From: Planctobacterium marinum
GTDB taxonomy: Bacteria > Pseudomonadota > Gammaproteobacteria > Enterobacterales > Alteromonadaceae
Length of the DNA: 64,000 bases
Assembly (NCBI RefSeq): GCF_036322805.1
Contig: NZ_AP027272.1
Span: 3,472,001-3,536,000 of the forward strand
Direction of reading: 5' to 3'
The stretch's first letter is position 1. Each line of letters opens with the position of its first letter. The notes below the pieces were generated by a model, which was given only the letters and a program-made list of their open reading frames with translations, was not told where the DNA came from and did not search any database. Position numbers and translations under genes: made by a program. Below are positions 42,344 through 57,300 of this stretch, one piece after another.

Positions 42344-45300
42344 ATGATTAGCAAGTATCACAGCTCTACATTCAGTGTCATATGCAAGGCTACAATTTTC
42401 ATTGGGTTATTGGTTTCAGGCATCGCTTTGGCTGCGCCCGATGGCGAATTCCGCGTGCCCACTAATAATCAAACTTTTGATGGCAATCTTATGTTCGGTG
42501 GAACGGTGACTGACCCCGACGGTAGCGGCGCCTTGATTGTCCGTATAAATGGAGATGATACGAAAGAAATTTCCTTGTGTAGTGATTGCTTCAGCAATAG
42601 CAACACTCGAAACTTTGTTAAAGCCGGCATTAATCCACGCGATATGCAGCTATCTAGCGGCAGTCATTTTGTGCAACTTATCGAAATTGATAATGGCAGC
42701 GAAACGGAAATCGACCGTGTCAATTTCAGATGGGAGCCGCCTCAGGTGACGGGTATTTCTGTTAACCGCACCATTGGCAATATAACAATCAGTTGGAACA
42801 GTGTAGCAGGTTACAACAGATACAATTTATATATCTCTTCAGAAGCCAATATTACTCCCGACAATATTGATTCACTGCCAGACGGGACAACATTCCTGGG
42901 CATTAATGGTACCAGCCAATCAATTTCAAACTACGCTGACGATCTGGGGCTGTTCGCCTTAGTCACGGCCAGTAATGCCAGCGGTGAGGGCGCCTACAGT
43001 GAAATTTTCAGAATCGAAGCACTGGACAATCAAGACCCTGAGGTCATATCAGAATCTTTCACTCTAGATGAAGATGGTGAAATTACAGATAACCTATTGG
43101 CTAACGACTCCGACCCTGAAGAACAACCGCTTTCTGCCGAGCTGAATGCCGAGCCAAGCAACGGTAACGTTACCCTGGACTCAAACGGTGACTTTACTTA
43201 CAAACCCTTTTTAAACTTTAACGGCGAAGATGCTTTTAGCTACCTGGTGAGTGACCCGCAAGGCGGTTCACAACTGGGTAGCGTTGCCATTACAGTGAGG
43301 CCTGTGAACGATGCCCCCGTGGCGGAGTCCGATGCTTATCAACTTGCAGAAGATACCGTTTTGAACGTCACCACTGCCGATGGAGTGCTCACCAACGACA
43401 GCGATGTAGATTCAGATGGTTTAATCGCCTCACTTATTAATTCTACTCAAAACGGGATTGTTAACCTCAATAGCGATGGTAGCTTTACCTATCACCCCAC
43501 AGAACACTTCTTTGGTTCAGATAGTTTTACCTATTCTGCCAGTGATCCAGCAGGTGCCTCCTCAACGAGCTCCGTAACACTTGTTGTATCGCCTGTAAAC
43601 GACCCCCCTGTTGCAACAGACGATAGCTATCAAATGAATGAAGATCAGACACTGATTATCGACTTGGCGACCCAAGGATTATTAGCCAATGATAGTGATG
43701 CAGAGCTTACCGGAGATGAACGTTTTAGTGAACTTACGGTCACCTTGCTCTCCTCGCCTGACAACGGTGAGCTTGATTTGCAAAGTAACGGTACCTTTCA
43801 ATATACCCCTGCGACAGACTTTTTTGGCACGGTAACTTTTATCTATCAGGTAACCGATCCTCAGGGTGCTTCGGCGAGCGCTACGGTGTCCATTGAAGTG
43901 GTCGACCAGCCGGAATCAGCAATTGCACAAGATGACGCATATGTTCTTGATGAGGATACGAGTTTAACAGTTCAAGCTTCTGACGGAGTGCTCGCTAACG
44001 ATAGTAATGTTGACGCCAATGATGTTTCTCTGACGGTACTCACGTCCACAGCGTCAGGGCAGTTAAATGTGAATAATGATGGCAGCTTTAGCTATCAACC
44101 TGCTGAAAACTTCAATGGCATTGATAGTTTTAGTTATCGTGTCAGTAACTCGATAGGTAGCGACGAAGCTTTGGTAACCCTCACCATTAATGCCATCAAC
44201 GATGCGCCGATAGTCATAGACGATATCGCCACCACGATAGAAAATACTGCAGTAACCATTTCGCCACTAGACAATGACAATGATCCTGATGGTGACGCAC
44301 TCTCTGTTTCTATCTCTTCAGTATCGGATGGCACTGCTGTTGTACAAGAAAACAATATTGTTTTTACTCCAGCAACTAATTTTGTTGGTGATGCAACTAT
44401 CAATTATCTGGCAACTGATAATCAAGGAGGAGAAACCAACGGCGTAATAACTATCAGCGTCATCGCGCAAAACGAACCTCCTATAGCTGCAGATGATAAT
44501 GTGCAAACAGACGAAGATGCGCCTGTTACCATCGCACCACTGGCCAATGATACAGATCCGGATGGCGATCCCCTTACTTTGAGTATCCTGGCTGTTAGCT
44601 CAGGCAGTGCCGACCTCAACGCAAATAACACCATTATTTATACGCCAGTTGAAGATTTTAATGGTACAGCAACAATTTCCTATCAAATTGCTGATGAGAA
44701 GGGCGAAATCGATCAAGCAGTTATCACTGTTACCGTAAACCCGGTGAACGACGACCCAATTGCATTGGACGATGAAGTGTCAGTTGCAGAGTCAGAAACG
44801 GTAATATTGATGCCATTGAGCAACGACTCAGATGTCGATGGCGATGCTTTGTCAATTACCTCAGTTACAGCATCGACTGGCACAGCATTATTTACCAGCA
44901 ATGAAATTACCTATACGGCACCAGATACCCCCGGCATTGATAGCATTAGCTATACGATATCAGATGGCAATGGCGCTACTGCTACCGCCACTATTGGCGT
45001 TACTATCACAAATGTGCAAGATGCGCCGGTCGCAGTAGATGATGCAGTGACTACCGATGAAGATACTTCGCTGCTGATCTCACCTCTGGACAATGACTCA
45101 GACGAGGATGGTGATACGTTAAGCGTGACTATTGAATCAGTAAGTAACGGTACTGCCGATCTTGAATCCAGCACAAGTATTCGCTACACCCCTACCGCTG
45201 ATTTTTTTGGCACTGCAGCCATTGTCTATACCGCGACTGATGAAGCTGGCAACACTGACAGTGCGAACGTTATCATTACCGTTAACCCGGTGAACGACGA

Positions 45301-48300
45301 CCCAATTGCTTTGGACGATGAAGTGTCAGTTGCAGAGTCAGAAACAGTAATATTGATGCCATTAAACAACGATTCAGATGTCGATGGCGATGAATTGTCA
45401 ATTACCTCAGTTACAGCATCAACTGGCACAGTGTCATTTACCAGTAATGAAGTTACCTATACGGCACCAGATACTCCCGGCATTGATAGCATTAGCTATA
45501 CGATATCAGATGGCAATGGCGCTACTGCTACCGCCACTATTGGCGTTACTATCACAAATGTGCAAGATGCGCCGGTCGCAGTAGATGATGCAGTGACTAC
45601 CGATGAAGATACTTCGCTGCTGATCTCACCTCTGGAAAATGACTCAGACGAGGATGGTGATACATTGAGCGTGACTATTGAATCAGTAAGTAACGGTACT
45701 GCTGATCTTGAATCCAGCACAAGTATTCGCTACACCCCTACCGCTGATTTTTTTGGCACTGCAGCCATTGTCTATACCGCGACTGATGAAGCTGGCAACA
45801 CTGACAGTGCGAACATATTCATTACCGTTAACCCGGTGAACGACGACCCAATTGCTTTGGACGATGAAGTGTCAGTTGCAGAGTCAGAAACAGTAATATT
45901 GATGCCATTAAACAACGATTCAGATGTCGATGGCGATGAATTGTCAATTACCTCAGTTACAGCATCAACTGGCACAGTGTCATTTACCAGTAATGAAGTT
46001 ACCTATACGGCACCAGATACTCCCGGCATTGATAGCATTAGCTATACGATATCAGATGGCAATGGCGCTACTGCTACCGCCACTATTGGCGTTACTATCA
46101 CAAATGTGCAAGATGCGCCGGTCGCAGTAGATGATGCAGTGACTACCGATGAAGATACTTCGCTGCTGATCTCACCTCTGGACAATGACTCAGACGAGGA
46201 TGGTGATACGTTAAGCGTGACTATTGAATCAGTAAGTAACGGTACTGCCGATCTTGAATCCAGCACAAGTATTCGCTACACCCCTACCGCTGATTTTTTT
46301 GGCACTGCAGCCATTGTCTATACCGCGACTGATGAAGCTGGCAACACTGACAGTGCGAACATTATCATTACCGTTAACCCTGTTAACGATGCACCAGATG
46401 CTGTCGATGACAATACATCAACCGACGAAGATGTGGCAGTGACTTTGTCGCCATTAAACAACGACTCTGATGTGGATAATGATAGCCTCTCCTACACTAT
46501 TAGCAGCACTACCAATGGTACTGCCGTTATCAACTCGGATGACTCTCTTACATATACTCCAGCAACAGATTTTAACGGTTTAGCTACCATTAATTATACG
46601 CTAAGTGATGAGAATGGAGCCACCGACTCTGCGAGCATATTTATTACTGTAAACAGTGTTAATGATGCTCCGATTGCTACCGATGATACTATTTCCACAA
46701 ATGAAGATAATTCTGTCGTCATATCGCCATTGGAAAACGACTCAGATGCAGATGGTGATACGTTATCACTGAGTATAAATGCTGTTTCCAACGGCAGCGC
46801 AGAGCTTATTTCTGATACAAGTATTCGTTTCACACCATCAGCGAACTTTTTTGGCACAGCCAATGTTAGTTACATCGTAAGTGACGGATCAGGTGACACG
46901 GACAACGCCAATATCACAATCACTGTTAATTCAGTCAATGATGCTCCTGATGCTAATAATGATAGTGTGTCAACCAATGAGGATACCGCGGTAGTGATAT
47001 CGCCATTGGACAATGATACTGACGTAGAAAACGACAGTTTAACATTAACTATTAATAGTACTTCCAATGGTTCATCAGAGTTTAACTCCGATACTTCTAT
47101 TACTTTTATTCCAGAAACGGACTTCAATGGTACAGCGGCTATTAGTTATTCAATCTCTGATGGTAACGGAGGGACTGATACAGCTGATATATCAATTACA
47201 GTTATCAGCGTAAATGATGCTCCAGTAGCTGTTGCGGATGCTGCAACTGTAGATCAAGGATCAAGCATTGTTATTTCTCCCTTGGACAATGATAGTGATA
47301 TAGATGGTGACGATTTAACCATAAGTTCAGCCAACGCCAGTAATGGTAACGTGGAAATTTCTTCTGACGCCAAAACGATTACTTATACAGCTAGTAGTAG
47401 TTTTTCTGGCACTGATACAATTACTTACGTGGTTAACGATGGCACAGATTCTGATTCAGGTAGCATTTCAGTAACGGTGAATGACGTCAACGAAACGCCA
47501 GTAGCCAGTAATGATGAATACGATGTCAATGCAGGTGAATCCGCTGATCTTGATGTTCTATCCAATGATACCGATGGTGATGGCGATACGTTAACTATTA
47601 CTGAGGCCAGTGCAACGCTAGGTACGGTAACCATCAGTACTGATGCATCCAGTCTCAGTTACACTGCACCATCCGATACCACAACAACAGACACAGTTTC
47701 ATACACTATAAGCGATCCATCGAGCGCTACAGCATCTGCCACTGCCACTATTAATATAACGGAGCAAACCTTCTCAGGTGAATTCGACTCTGATGGTGAC
47801 GGCAATTCCGATATATCAGCCAGTACTGATGGTACAGATTACACAGTGACCTTCGGTGACAATGTTGATGCTGTTTACTATGAAGAAGATGGAAGTTACG
47901 TGTCAGTTTCAGCCAATGATGATGGCTCTTATGAACTGACTATTGAAGGCTCCAATACCAGCGGCAAACAAGCCACTAAATTGGGCGGCATTAAGATGCA
48001 GGCGAACAGAGATTTCGTGCTTCCTTCTAGCACCAACACTGTTTTCTATACCATAGATGGTGTTGAGTATTCATTCACGGTTAGCAATCTTGATCAGCCC
48101 AATGCCAATGTAGCGTTTGGACCACCAACCCAACTAAACAACAGTTTTGAAGGTGTTAGCAGTCATGACTTTTACGTCCGTCAAGTGACCTTTTCTGGCC
48201 CATTGAGATTTGGTGTCGAAAACGGGGAACATTATATTCTTGCGGCTGGCGGTTCTGGCACAGTGAGGGGTGCAGATTTTGATGGCAATGTTACCTGGCA

Positions 48301-51300
48301 GGATAATAGCGGCATTTTAATCGTCAACATCGATGCGGCAGAAGAGTTTGAGCAACAATACAATGTCTTCGATCTGGACGATGATAATTCTGATGGGATT
48401 GCGCTGAACATCATTACCAAAGCCGAAGCCGATGCTTACGTCACAGCCTACAAAACCGAGTTTGTTACGGTGAATATTACTGATGCTCGTCAGGAATTCC
48501 GATTCTTGAAAGATAATCGTATTTACATTGATGCCGAAATTGATGTGTTCTATCAATATCGCATAGACAGCAGTCTGTACCCTGAAATAACTAGCGCTAA
48601 TGACGGTGTTGTAGAAACCATTCCATCTGAAACTCAAATTCGCCAGTTGTGGAATATCGACTCGCTTAAATTGCAAAAACTAACCTTCTCTGACATTTCA
48701 GCCGGGATCGCCACTGAAATACCGCGCCTTGCAAACAATACTTTTGAAACCTTTGCTGCTGATTTCTGCCTATTTACGGAAACCACTACGGGCTCTGGCA
48801 CTGGCTCGGGTTTTTGCCAGTTCAGTTCGCAATCCTTCACCTGGAATATAAGCAACGATGTCCTTAATATGGATTTTGGCAATGAGGTTACTGCAGCCTA
48901 CCGCTGGCTGGACGATCTTATTGTTGAAAATACCTTTTCCATCGAACTGACCGTTGGCTCTGGTGCTAATAGTGAGCATTACAGTAAGCACGTTTATTGG
49001 CTCACATTAACCAACATTTCAGATGCCGACATTTCCAACCTATTATCCGGTCGGTATTTTGACAGCGCAACAAGCAAGTCCAACCCCGATGCGCGTAACA
49101 GTGATAATTCAGTTAAAACCTCAAATACTGAGGGCTTTTATTTTGATGGCAGCGGTCTTGGTAAATATCTTACCAGCCGTACCGAATTTGACGGAACCTC
49201 TGTCATCGATACCGACCGACGCTGGGAAGTTAATTCCGGCCAAATCAGTATATTCAGTCAGTCCACTTTGAGCTCGGGCAATGGCTTTAGCTATGAGTAC
49301 GATCAATGTATCGATAATGGTGACGCCAGTTGCTTTATTTGGCAGATACAACTCTGGGTTCCCATTGCGGTAAGCGGCAATAGAATCTGGGTTTGGGAAT
49401 GGTTATTAGTTAATGACACAGGTCCTTTCTTCGATACCACTGTGAATTATGAAGAGCAAATCAAACCTCGTATTCAATATTACGAACTCAACAACTCAGT
49501 GCCCGGCGCTCCCAATTCTATTAGTTTTAATCAGGAACCAATATGGCAGAGTATTGATTTTAATACCGATATTAATGTCTCAGTTAGCAACCTCAATGTG
49601 CTCAATTACTTTGCTGATCCGGAATCGGATCCCATTGCGATATTAGATGCTGCCGTTGAACAAGGTACGCTGTCCATCAATGACGACAATAGTGTAAATT
49701 ATATCCCGCCAACTGACTTTATTGGCGACATTAAATATTACCTGGAAGTATCGGATAGCATTAACTCTGTTTACGCGTCGGGAACGATTACGGTGCTAAG
49801 TGAAAACTTTGCACCTGTTGCTGTTGATGATAGTTACGCTGCTTTGAGTGGAATAGCTATCGCGTTGACGCCTTTGGACAATGATACAGATGCCAATAGC
49901 GACCCACTCACCATCACGAGTGCCACCTCCGATACCGGGGTAGTCACTGTCGATACCAGCAATACCCAGTTGATTTTCACAGCACCGGCGACCTTCTCGG
50001 GTAACGCCACCCTTACCTACTTTATTTCTGATGGTAGAAGTGGTTCAGATTCTGCATCCATCACGGTTAACGTTAGTCAGCCTTCGTTCAACGGCGGTTA
50101 CGACTTTAATAACTCTACCATCGATGATTTTTCCATCACCTCATCAGCGGGTGAATTCAGAGTTGTGTTTGGCGACGAGGTGAGCGCCGTTTTCTATGAA
50201 ATCAACGGTCAGACCCACATTGTTTCTCGTAATGCCGATGGATATTTCGAATTTGTATACAATGCAGGTGATACCAATATTGCCCAATTACAATATGTTA
50301 TTAATGGTTTCATTTACCAGTTTGCACCCGATGATTTAAGTTTGAGTACACCTAATCTGGTTTATTCTGGAGAGACAGAGATCATCAATGACTTTATTAG
50401 TAAAAATCAGTTCTTGCTAATTTCAAGACAACCCACCAACAACTCAGCGCTGGCCACCGCATTCAAAAACGGGGAGCTATACGACTTAGCAAGTAATGGA
50501 ACCGGCTTATACAGCAGCCCAACGCACACAGACTCAGTAAGTTGGGTTACAGACACTGATGGCACTGTCACCGTAAGCTTTAATAATCCTGTAAGTGAGG
50601 TCATCTATTACTTCGTTTATGATCTCGATGATGAATTTAATAACGATGGCGCCCTGGGGGTCATTACCAAAGCGGAGGCTGACGCCTACGTCAGCACTTA
50701 CAATGATTTCTTTGTCCCCGTCAACATCACCACTATCGCTCATAAGATAGATACCTATGCATTACAGGGGTATTTCTACGAAGCCAACATCGGTTTTGTA
50801 CAATCTTTCCAGATAGACAGTATTAGTTACCCAGAAATAACCTCTGCACAAAATGGGGTGGTAGTTGAATCTGGTGGCGAGAACAAAGAATTGCTGAATG
50901 TTGAAACGCTCGACTTTCTGACCATGCAAACCTCTGACATTCTGGGCACAATCTACGTGCCAGTTGCAATTGAAGATGGCTCTGGAAACTTTCAACAATT
51001 TGCCAGTGATATCTGCACCTTATCTGAGTCATCAACGGGCAGCAATGTCGGCACGGCTGCTTGCTCAATTACCGGGAACACTGCAAGCTGGTCTATCGAA
51101 AGTGACGGCTCACTCTCTGTTGATTTTGGTAACTCACTTTCCGCGGTATATCGATGGTTAGATCACGGTGATATCGAAAATACCTTATTTATCAAGGCGC
51201 AAGATATCAATGGCGATATTTACTCCAATCTGGACTATTGGTTGCAATCCGATATGCCTTCAGCCAGTGATGTCAGCAGTCTAATCAATGGCAATTATCT

Positions 51301-54300
51301 TGAGATTAGCGACAATATCACCAATCGATACAACTACGACAAAGACGGCTTGTTGAATGATTCGATTGGCAACGGCTTTTATTTTGCGGCTTCCGGCCTG
51401 GCAAAATCACTCAATACATTTCTGGATTCCAACAATGATATTACCGTTCAGGATAATGATAGGCGTTGGCAAATTGATACGAGTGGCCTTGTCAGCATTA
51501 ATGCCCTGAGCAACCTCAGCTCCGGTGATACATTCCATTATCAGTTTTCACAGTGCACTGATAGTGCCGATGCCAGTTGTTATGTCTGGCTATCAAGAAC
51601 TTGGATACCGCTGGCGATACAAAACAATCGCCTATGGGTTATGGAGTATGAGGAAACCGACCCAGACAATGGCTATTTCGATTCACGTGACGGTCTGGAA
51701 GTTACAGAGTATCCGAAGATTCGTTTTTACGAACTTCGAAGTGCTATCCCAGGAGTTCCCAATTCCATTAGTTTTAATCAGGCGCCTGTTTTTAACAGCA
51801 ATGGACTCAGCACTGTTGTCGATACAGTAGCAACCTTTAATTTACTCAATGACCTCGCTGATCCCGAAGGTGATAGCATGACAATCATTGATGCCAGAGT
51901 GAATTCAGGAACGATTATTGTTAACACCGATAACTCAGTAACCTTCACACCTGAAAGCGCATTCATCGGTAGCGTATTTATGGATTTTACGGTTGACGAT
52001 GGAATCAATCGAGAGTCTTACGGTGCACTGATCAGTGTTTTTCCTGCGAATACGGCACCAATAGCTAGCGACGACACGGTAAACGCGATTGGCAGCCACA
52101 GCTACAGCTTCAGCGTACTGGACAATGATATTGACGCTGACAATGATTTGTTAAACATAACCAATTTATCTACAACGGCTACCGGGTTCAGCATTAGCAG
52201 TGATGCAGCTCATATTGAATACAACGCACCAGCCTCCCTTACAGCAACAGAAATAGTGACTTACACTATTAGTGATGGCAATGGTGGGTCAGACACAGCC
52301 ACGTTAACCGTTAGCCTGGTGCCCAACTCAGATCCGATCGTCAATAATGACAATGCTGGTCCCATACTTTCAGGCAGTACCATAACATTAACGCCACTGG
52401 ACAATGACACCGACCCCGACGGCGATTTTCTCACTATACTCACAGCAGCAAGTAGTGATGGCGTTGTATCGATAGCCATTGACGGTCAGTCACTAGACTT
52501 CTCGCCAACTATCAGCTCTGGCACAGCGTCATTGAACTACACTACAGGCGACGGCTTTGGGGGTTCTGCAACGGGTGTTATTAGTGTAGCAGTGACCTCT
52601 TCAAACAACGCCCCAACGGACATCCTGATTGACGGCACCTCCAGTGTGGTAATAGCCCGCAATAACACCGGCATCAATGCGTTAGTTGGCTCCTTGACTA
52701 CCACCGATGCCGACACGGGCGACAGCCACAACTATTCATTAGTGAATATCGGCACCTCCGCCTCGGGAACCTGCTCTGCCAGCTCCGGCAACGGCAGTTT
52801 TGCAATTGATGGCAGTCAGTTGCGCAGCAGTACCACACTTGCACCAGCTGTTTATGACGTCTGCGTGCAGACCAATGATGGCAGTACCACCTTCCAGAAA
52901 ACCCTGAGTATCAGCGTAACGAATAATGCCCCGACGGACATCCTGATTGACGGCACCTCCAGCGTGGTAATAGCCCGCAATAACACCGGCATCAATGCGT
53001 TAGTTGGCTCCTTGACTACCACCGATGCCGACACGGGCGACAGCCACAACTATTCATTAGTGAATATCGGCACCTCCGCCTCGGGAACCTGCTCTGCCAG
53101 CTCCGGCAACGGCAGTTTTGCAATTGATGGCAGTCAGTTGCGCAGCAGTACCACGCTTGCACCAGCTGTTTATGACGTCTGCGTGCAGACCAATGATGGC
53201 AGTACTACCTTCCAGAAAACCCTGAGTATCAGCGTAACGAATAATGCCCCGACGGACATCCTGATTGACGGCACCTCCAGCGTGGTAATAGCCCGCAATA
53301 ACACCGGCATCAATGCGTTAGTTGGCTCTTTGACTACCACCGATGCCGACACGGGCGACAGCCACAACTATTCATTAGTGAATATCGGCACCTCCGCCTC
53401 GGGAACCTGCTCTGCCAGCTCAGGCAACGGCAGTTTTGCAATTGATGGCAGTCAGTTGCGCAGCAGTACCACGCTTGCACCAGCTGTTTATGACGTCTGC
53501 GTGCAAACCAATGATGGCAGTACCACCTTCCAGAAAACCCTGAGTATCAGCGTAACGAATAATGCCCCGACGGACATCCTGATTGACGGCACCTCCAGCG
53601 TGGTAATAGCCCGCAATAACACCGGCATCAATGCGCTAGTTGGCTCTTTGACTACCACCGATGCCGACACGGGCGACAGCCACAACTATTCATTAGTGAA
53701 TATCGGCACCTCCGCCTCGGGAACCTGCTCTGCCAGCTCCGGCAACGGCAACTTTGCAATTGATGGCAGTCAATTGCGCAGCAGTACCACACTTGCCCCA
53801 GCTGTTTATGACGTCTGCGTGCAGACCAATGATGGCAGTACTACCTTCCAGAAAACCCTGAGTATCAGCGTAACGAACAATGCCCCGACGGACATCCTGA
53901 TTGACGGTAATGCTGGCGTTACACTTGCTGACAGTACAACCGGTATCAATGCATTGATGGGTACATTAAGCACCACCGATGCCGACACGGGCGACAGTCA
54001 TAGCTATACCTTGGTGAATATCGGCACCTCGGACTCAGGTACCTGCACTGCTAGTTCGGGCAATGGCAGCTTTAATATTGACGGCAACAACCTGCGTAGC
54101 AACAGCGCTTTGTCCGCGACCACCTATAATGTATGTGTGCAAACGAATGATACCAGCACTACCTTCCAGAAAACCCTTAGTATCACTGTGACCTCCAGTA
54201 ATAACGCTCCTACTGATATCTTGCTGAGTAACTCCGTAATAGACGATATTGCCACAGGCACAGATGTGGTGGTGGGTAGCTTGTCGACGACTGATGTAGA

Positions 54301-57300
54301 TACTGGCGATGCTCACACATACAGTCTGGTGACTGCAGGCACATCTGCCAACGGCACATGTAGTGCCGATACAGGTAATAGCAGCTTTAATATCAATGGC
54401 AGCGACCTTCGCACCAACACCGCATTAAGTGCGGCCACCTATAATGTCTGTCTCCAAAGCAGTGATGGCAGCACCACTTACGAGGAAACTCTGAGTATCA
54501 CAGTTAACATTGGCAATAGTGCACCAACCGACATTCTGATTGATGGTGGCAGTAGTGATACCATTGCCGATGGAGACACAGGGACCAATGCAATCATCGG
54601 TGCGTTCTCCACCACAGATGTGGATGGTGGTGACACCCACAGTTACAGCCTGGTGAGTACAGGTGCTTCAACTAATGGAACTTGCAGTAGCGACACCGAC
54701 AACAGTAGCTTTAATATCGATGGCACTAATTTACGCTCCAATGCCGCATTATCCGCGGCAAGCTACAACGTCTGTTTAGAGAGCAATGATGGTACTACGA
54801 GTTTCCAGACAACATTGAATGTCACTGTCACCAGCAATACCCCGGTGGCAACAGCTGACAGTTACATTTTGCTTTCAGCCAGTGGCATGACCGCCAGTAT
54901 TGATAGCACTGTCGGCGTTCTTGCCAATGATAGTGATCCAAATTCTGATACTTTAACGGTTTCAATTGTCACTAATCCAGCCAATGACAGCGCATTTACG
55001 CTAAATTCAGATGGTTCCTTTAGTTATCAACACAATGGCAGCACGGTGCTAACCGACTCCTTTGTTTATCAGGTATCAGATGGTACCTACTCAAGTCAAG
55101 CCACCGCTTCGTTAACAATCAAACGAGCCAACTTTGTGCCGGGTATCTGCACAACGCCAGAGGCTTATACACAAGCCGGTGAAAACTTCAGTCAAACGAT
55201 TCAAGTTTTGGATCTGGATGGCGACTCTCAAACTTTCACTGTCTCAGGTGAGCCCACCTGGATGTCTCTTGCGACGATTGATGGCAACACCGCAACTTTG
55301 AGCGGTACCCCTTCCACCAGCGATGTAGGTACTTCCAGCATTACCTTTAACTCTACTGATGGATACGCTACAGAATCTCTCACTTTTGATCTGACGGTGA
55401 TCGATGAATTTGCCGTTAGTAACAATGCCGACATCGAATTTGGTGGTACAACCGAGGTGGTATACGACGCAGTTATCGACAACTACGGCAATATTGTAGT
55501 GGTAGGTACTTCAGACGGCGATTTTGCCGTAACAAGACTGCTTAGAGACGGTAGCATTGACTCCAGCTTCAACTCAGGACTGGTGTATACCTATGATTTC
55601 GGTGGCACAAATGATGTGGCCATCAGTGTAAAAGTGCGTCCTGATAATGGTTTAGTTATCGCCGGACACACTAATGTTACTAGCGCCTCTGACAATGATT
55701 ATGCCTTGATGGTATTAAAAGAAGACGGAACATTAGATACCAGCTTTAGCAGCGATGGTGTACATACGATAGATCCTAGCTTTGGTTATGACGACTTCTT
55801 AGCAGAAGCTCTGTTGCACGAAAACGGTGATATAACGCTAATTGGTCAATCCTTTGTTGGGCCCTACTATAATCTATCTGCAGTACAACTAGACAGCAGT
55901 GGCGCAGTTGACGCAGGGTTTAACAGTGGCTCGACATTAAGTATTTCAGGTGTCAATGATCTCAACCCAGAGGCCGCCATTGAGGATGGTGAAGGCAATA
56001 TTTATGTGATAGGACATGGTAGCAATGGCACAAACAGCGATATATTCATGACCCGCTTTAGTGTCGAAACAGGTGCCAGTAACGACTTCGCTAAAGCTGA
56101 AACCAATGCCCCCATAAAATATCTGAATGACGGCGGCAATGAATACGGATATGACCTGGCGTTTGATGCCAACGGTTCGGTACTAGTAGCAGGCACCAAA
56201 GACAATGACTTTGCCTTGTATAAATTTGCCATTACCTGGGACAATACCAATAGCGAATGGGATGTAGACGTGGATACCAGTTTCAACTCCTCCACGGGTA
56301 AAAACATCATTGACCTGAACAGTTCCTCCACAGATTTTGCTTATAGCATGGTTTCAGATAAGCGCGGCAATTACTACATTGCAGGCAAACAAGGCACTGA
56401 TACCAGCATTATCCGCATTTCCGCAGACGGGACACTCGACACTGGATATGGTACTGGCGGTGTTAAAACCATCACGCTAAGTAGCGGTGTCAGCAATACT
56501 CCTACCATTATTCGCACAGATGCGCTGGGCCAGTTATTAATTTTTGATACCGAAGATGCAGGCAGTGATGCCCATGTCGCTATCACTTTTGATTACATCT
56601 TGGATCCCCCCACCTTTGGCGATTGTGATTACACCAGTGAATTCCAGGCTACCAGCAACAAAACCCAAGATGAGGTAGTTGATGCCTCAATTGCCAGTGA
56701 CAACGACTACTTTGTGGCAGGCTGGAGTTTAGGCCAGGATGACAGCAATAAAGACTTTGTAGTGGTGAAAACCGACAGCAATGGCGATTTTGATGCTTTA
56801 TGGGGTGAAAACGGTTACGCCCGCATCGATGCCGGGGCATCAACATCAATCACCCCTTATGATGCTATTGGGTTAGCAAATACCGAGGTAGTAATTGCGG
56901 GTGTTATAACTGGTACCGATGACTTATACCTTGCCAAACTCAATGGCAAAGGAGAGCTGGATTCCGGTTTTGACTCTGATGGCATCAGAGATCTGTCCGG
57001 GACAGTCGATTTAACCCCTGCACAAGGTTTGTATGTATCAAGCGCCAGTGCCTTTTTAATCGCAGGAAAAGACAGTACCAACTCCTATTCATGGGTTTAC
57101 CGATTTAACACTGATGGCACAGATGATTTAAGCTTTGGTGCCGGTACCAATGTCTCCACGTCCGATACCGGAGTCAATTATACAGTGTATAGCGATGCTA
57201 ACTTTAGTATCTATGATATGGTGACCTTAACTAATGGGGATATCTATTTAGTAGGTGGTTACTTTGATACTTACAACAAAGTAGCCTTAATCAAGATGGA

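Noticed and set aside
52610-53881. CRISPR-like regular spacing of repeats
   Set aside because: The 318-bp units are contiguous coding repeats in one frame with no unique spacers and no cas gene.
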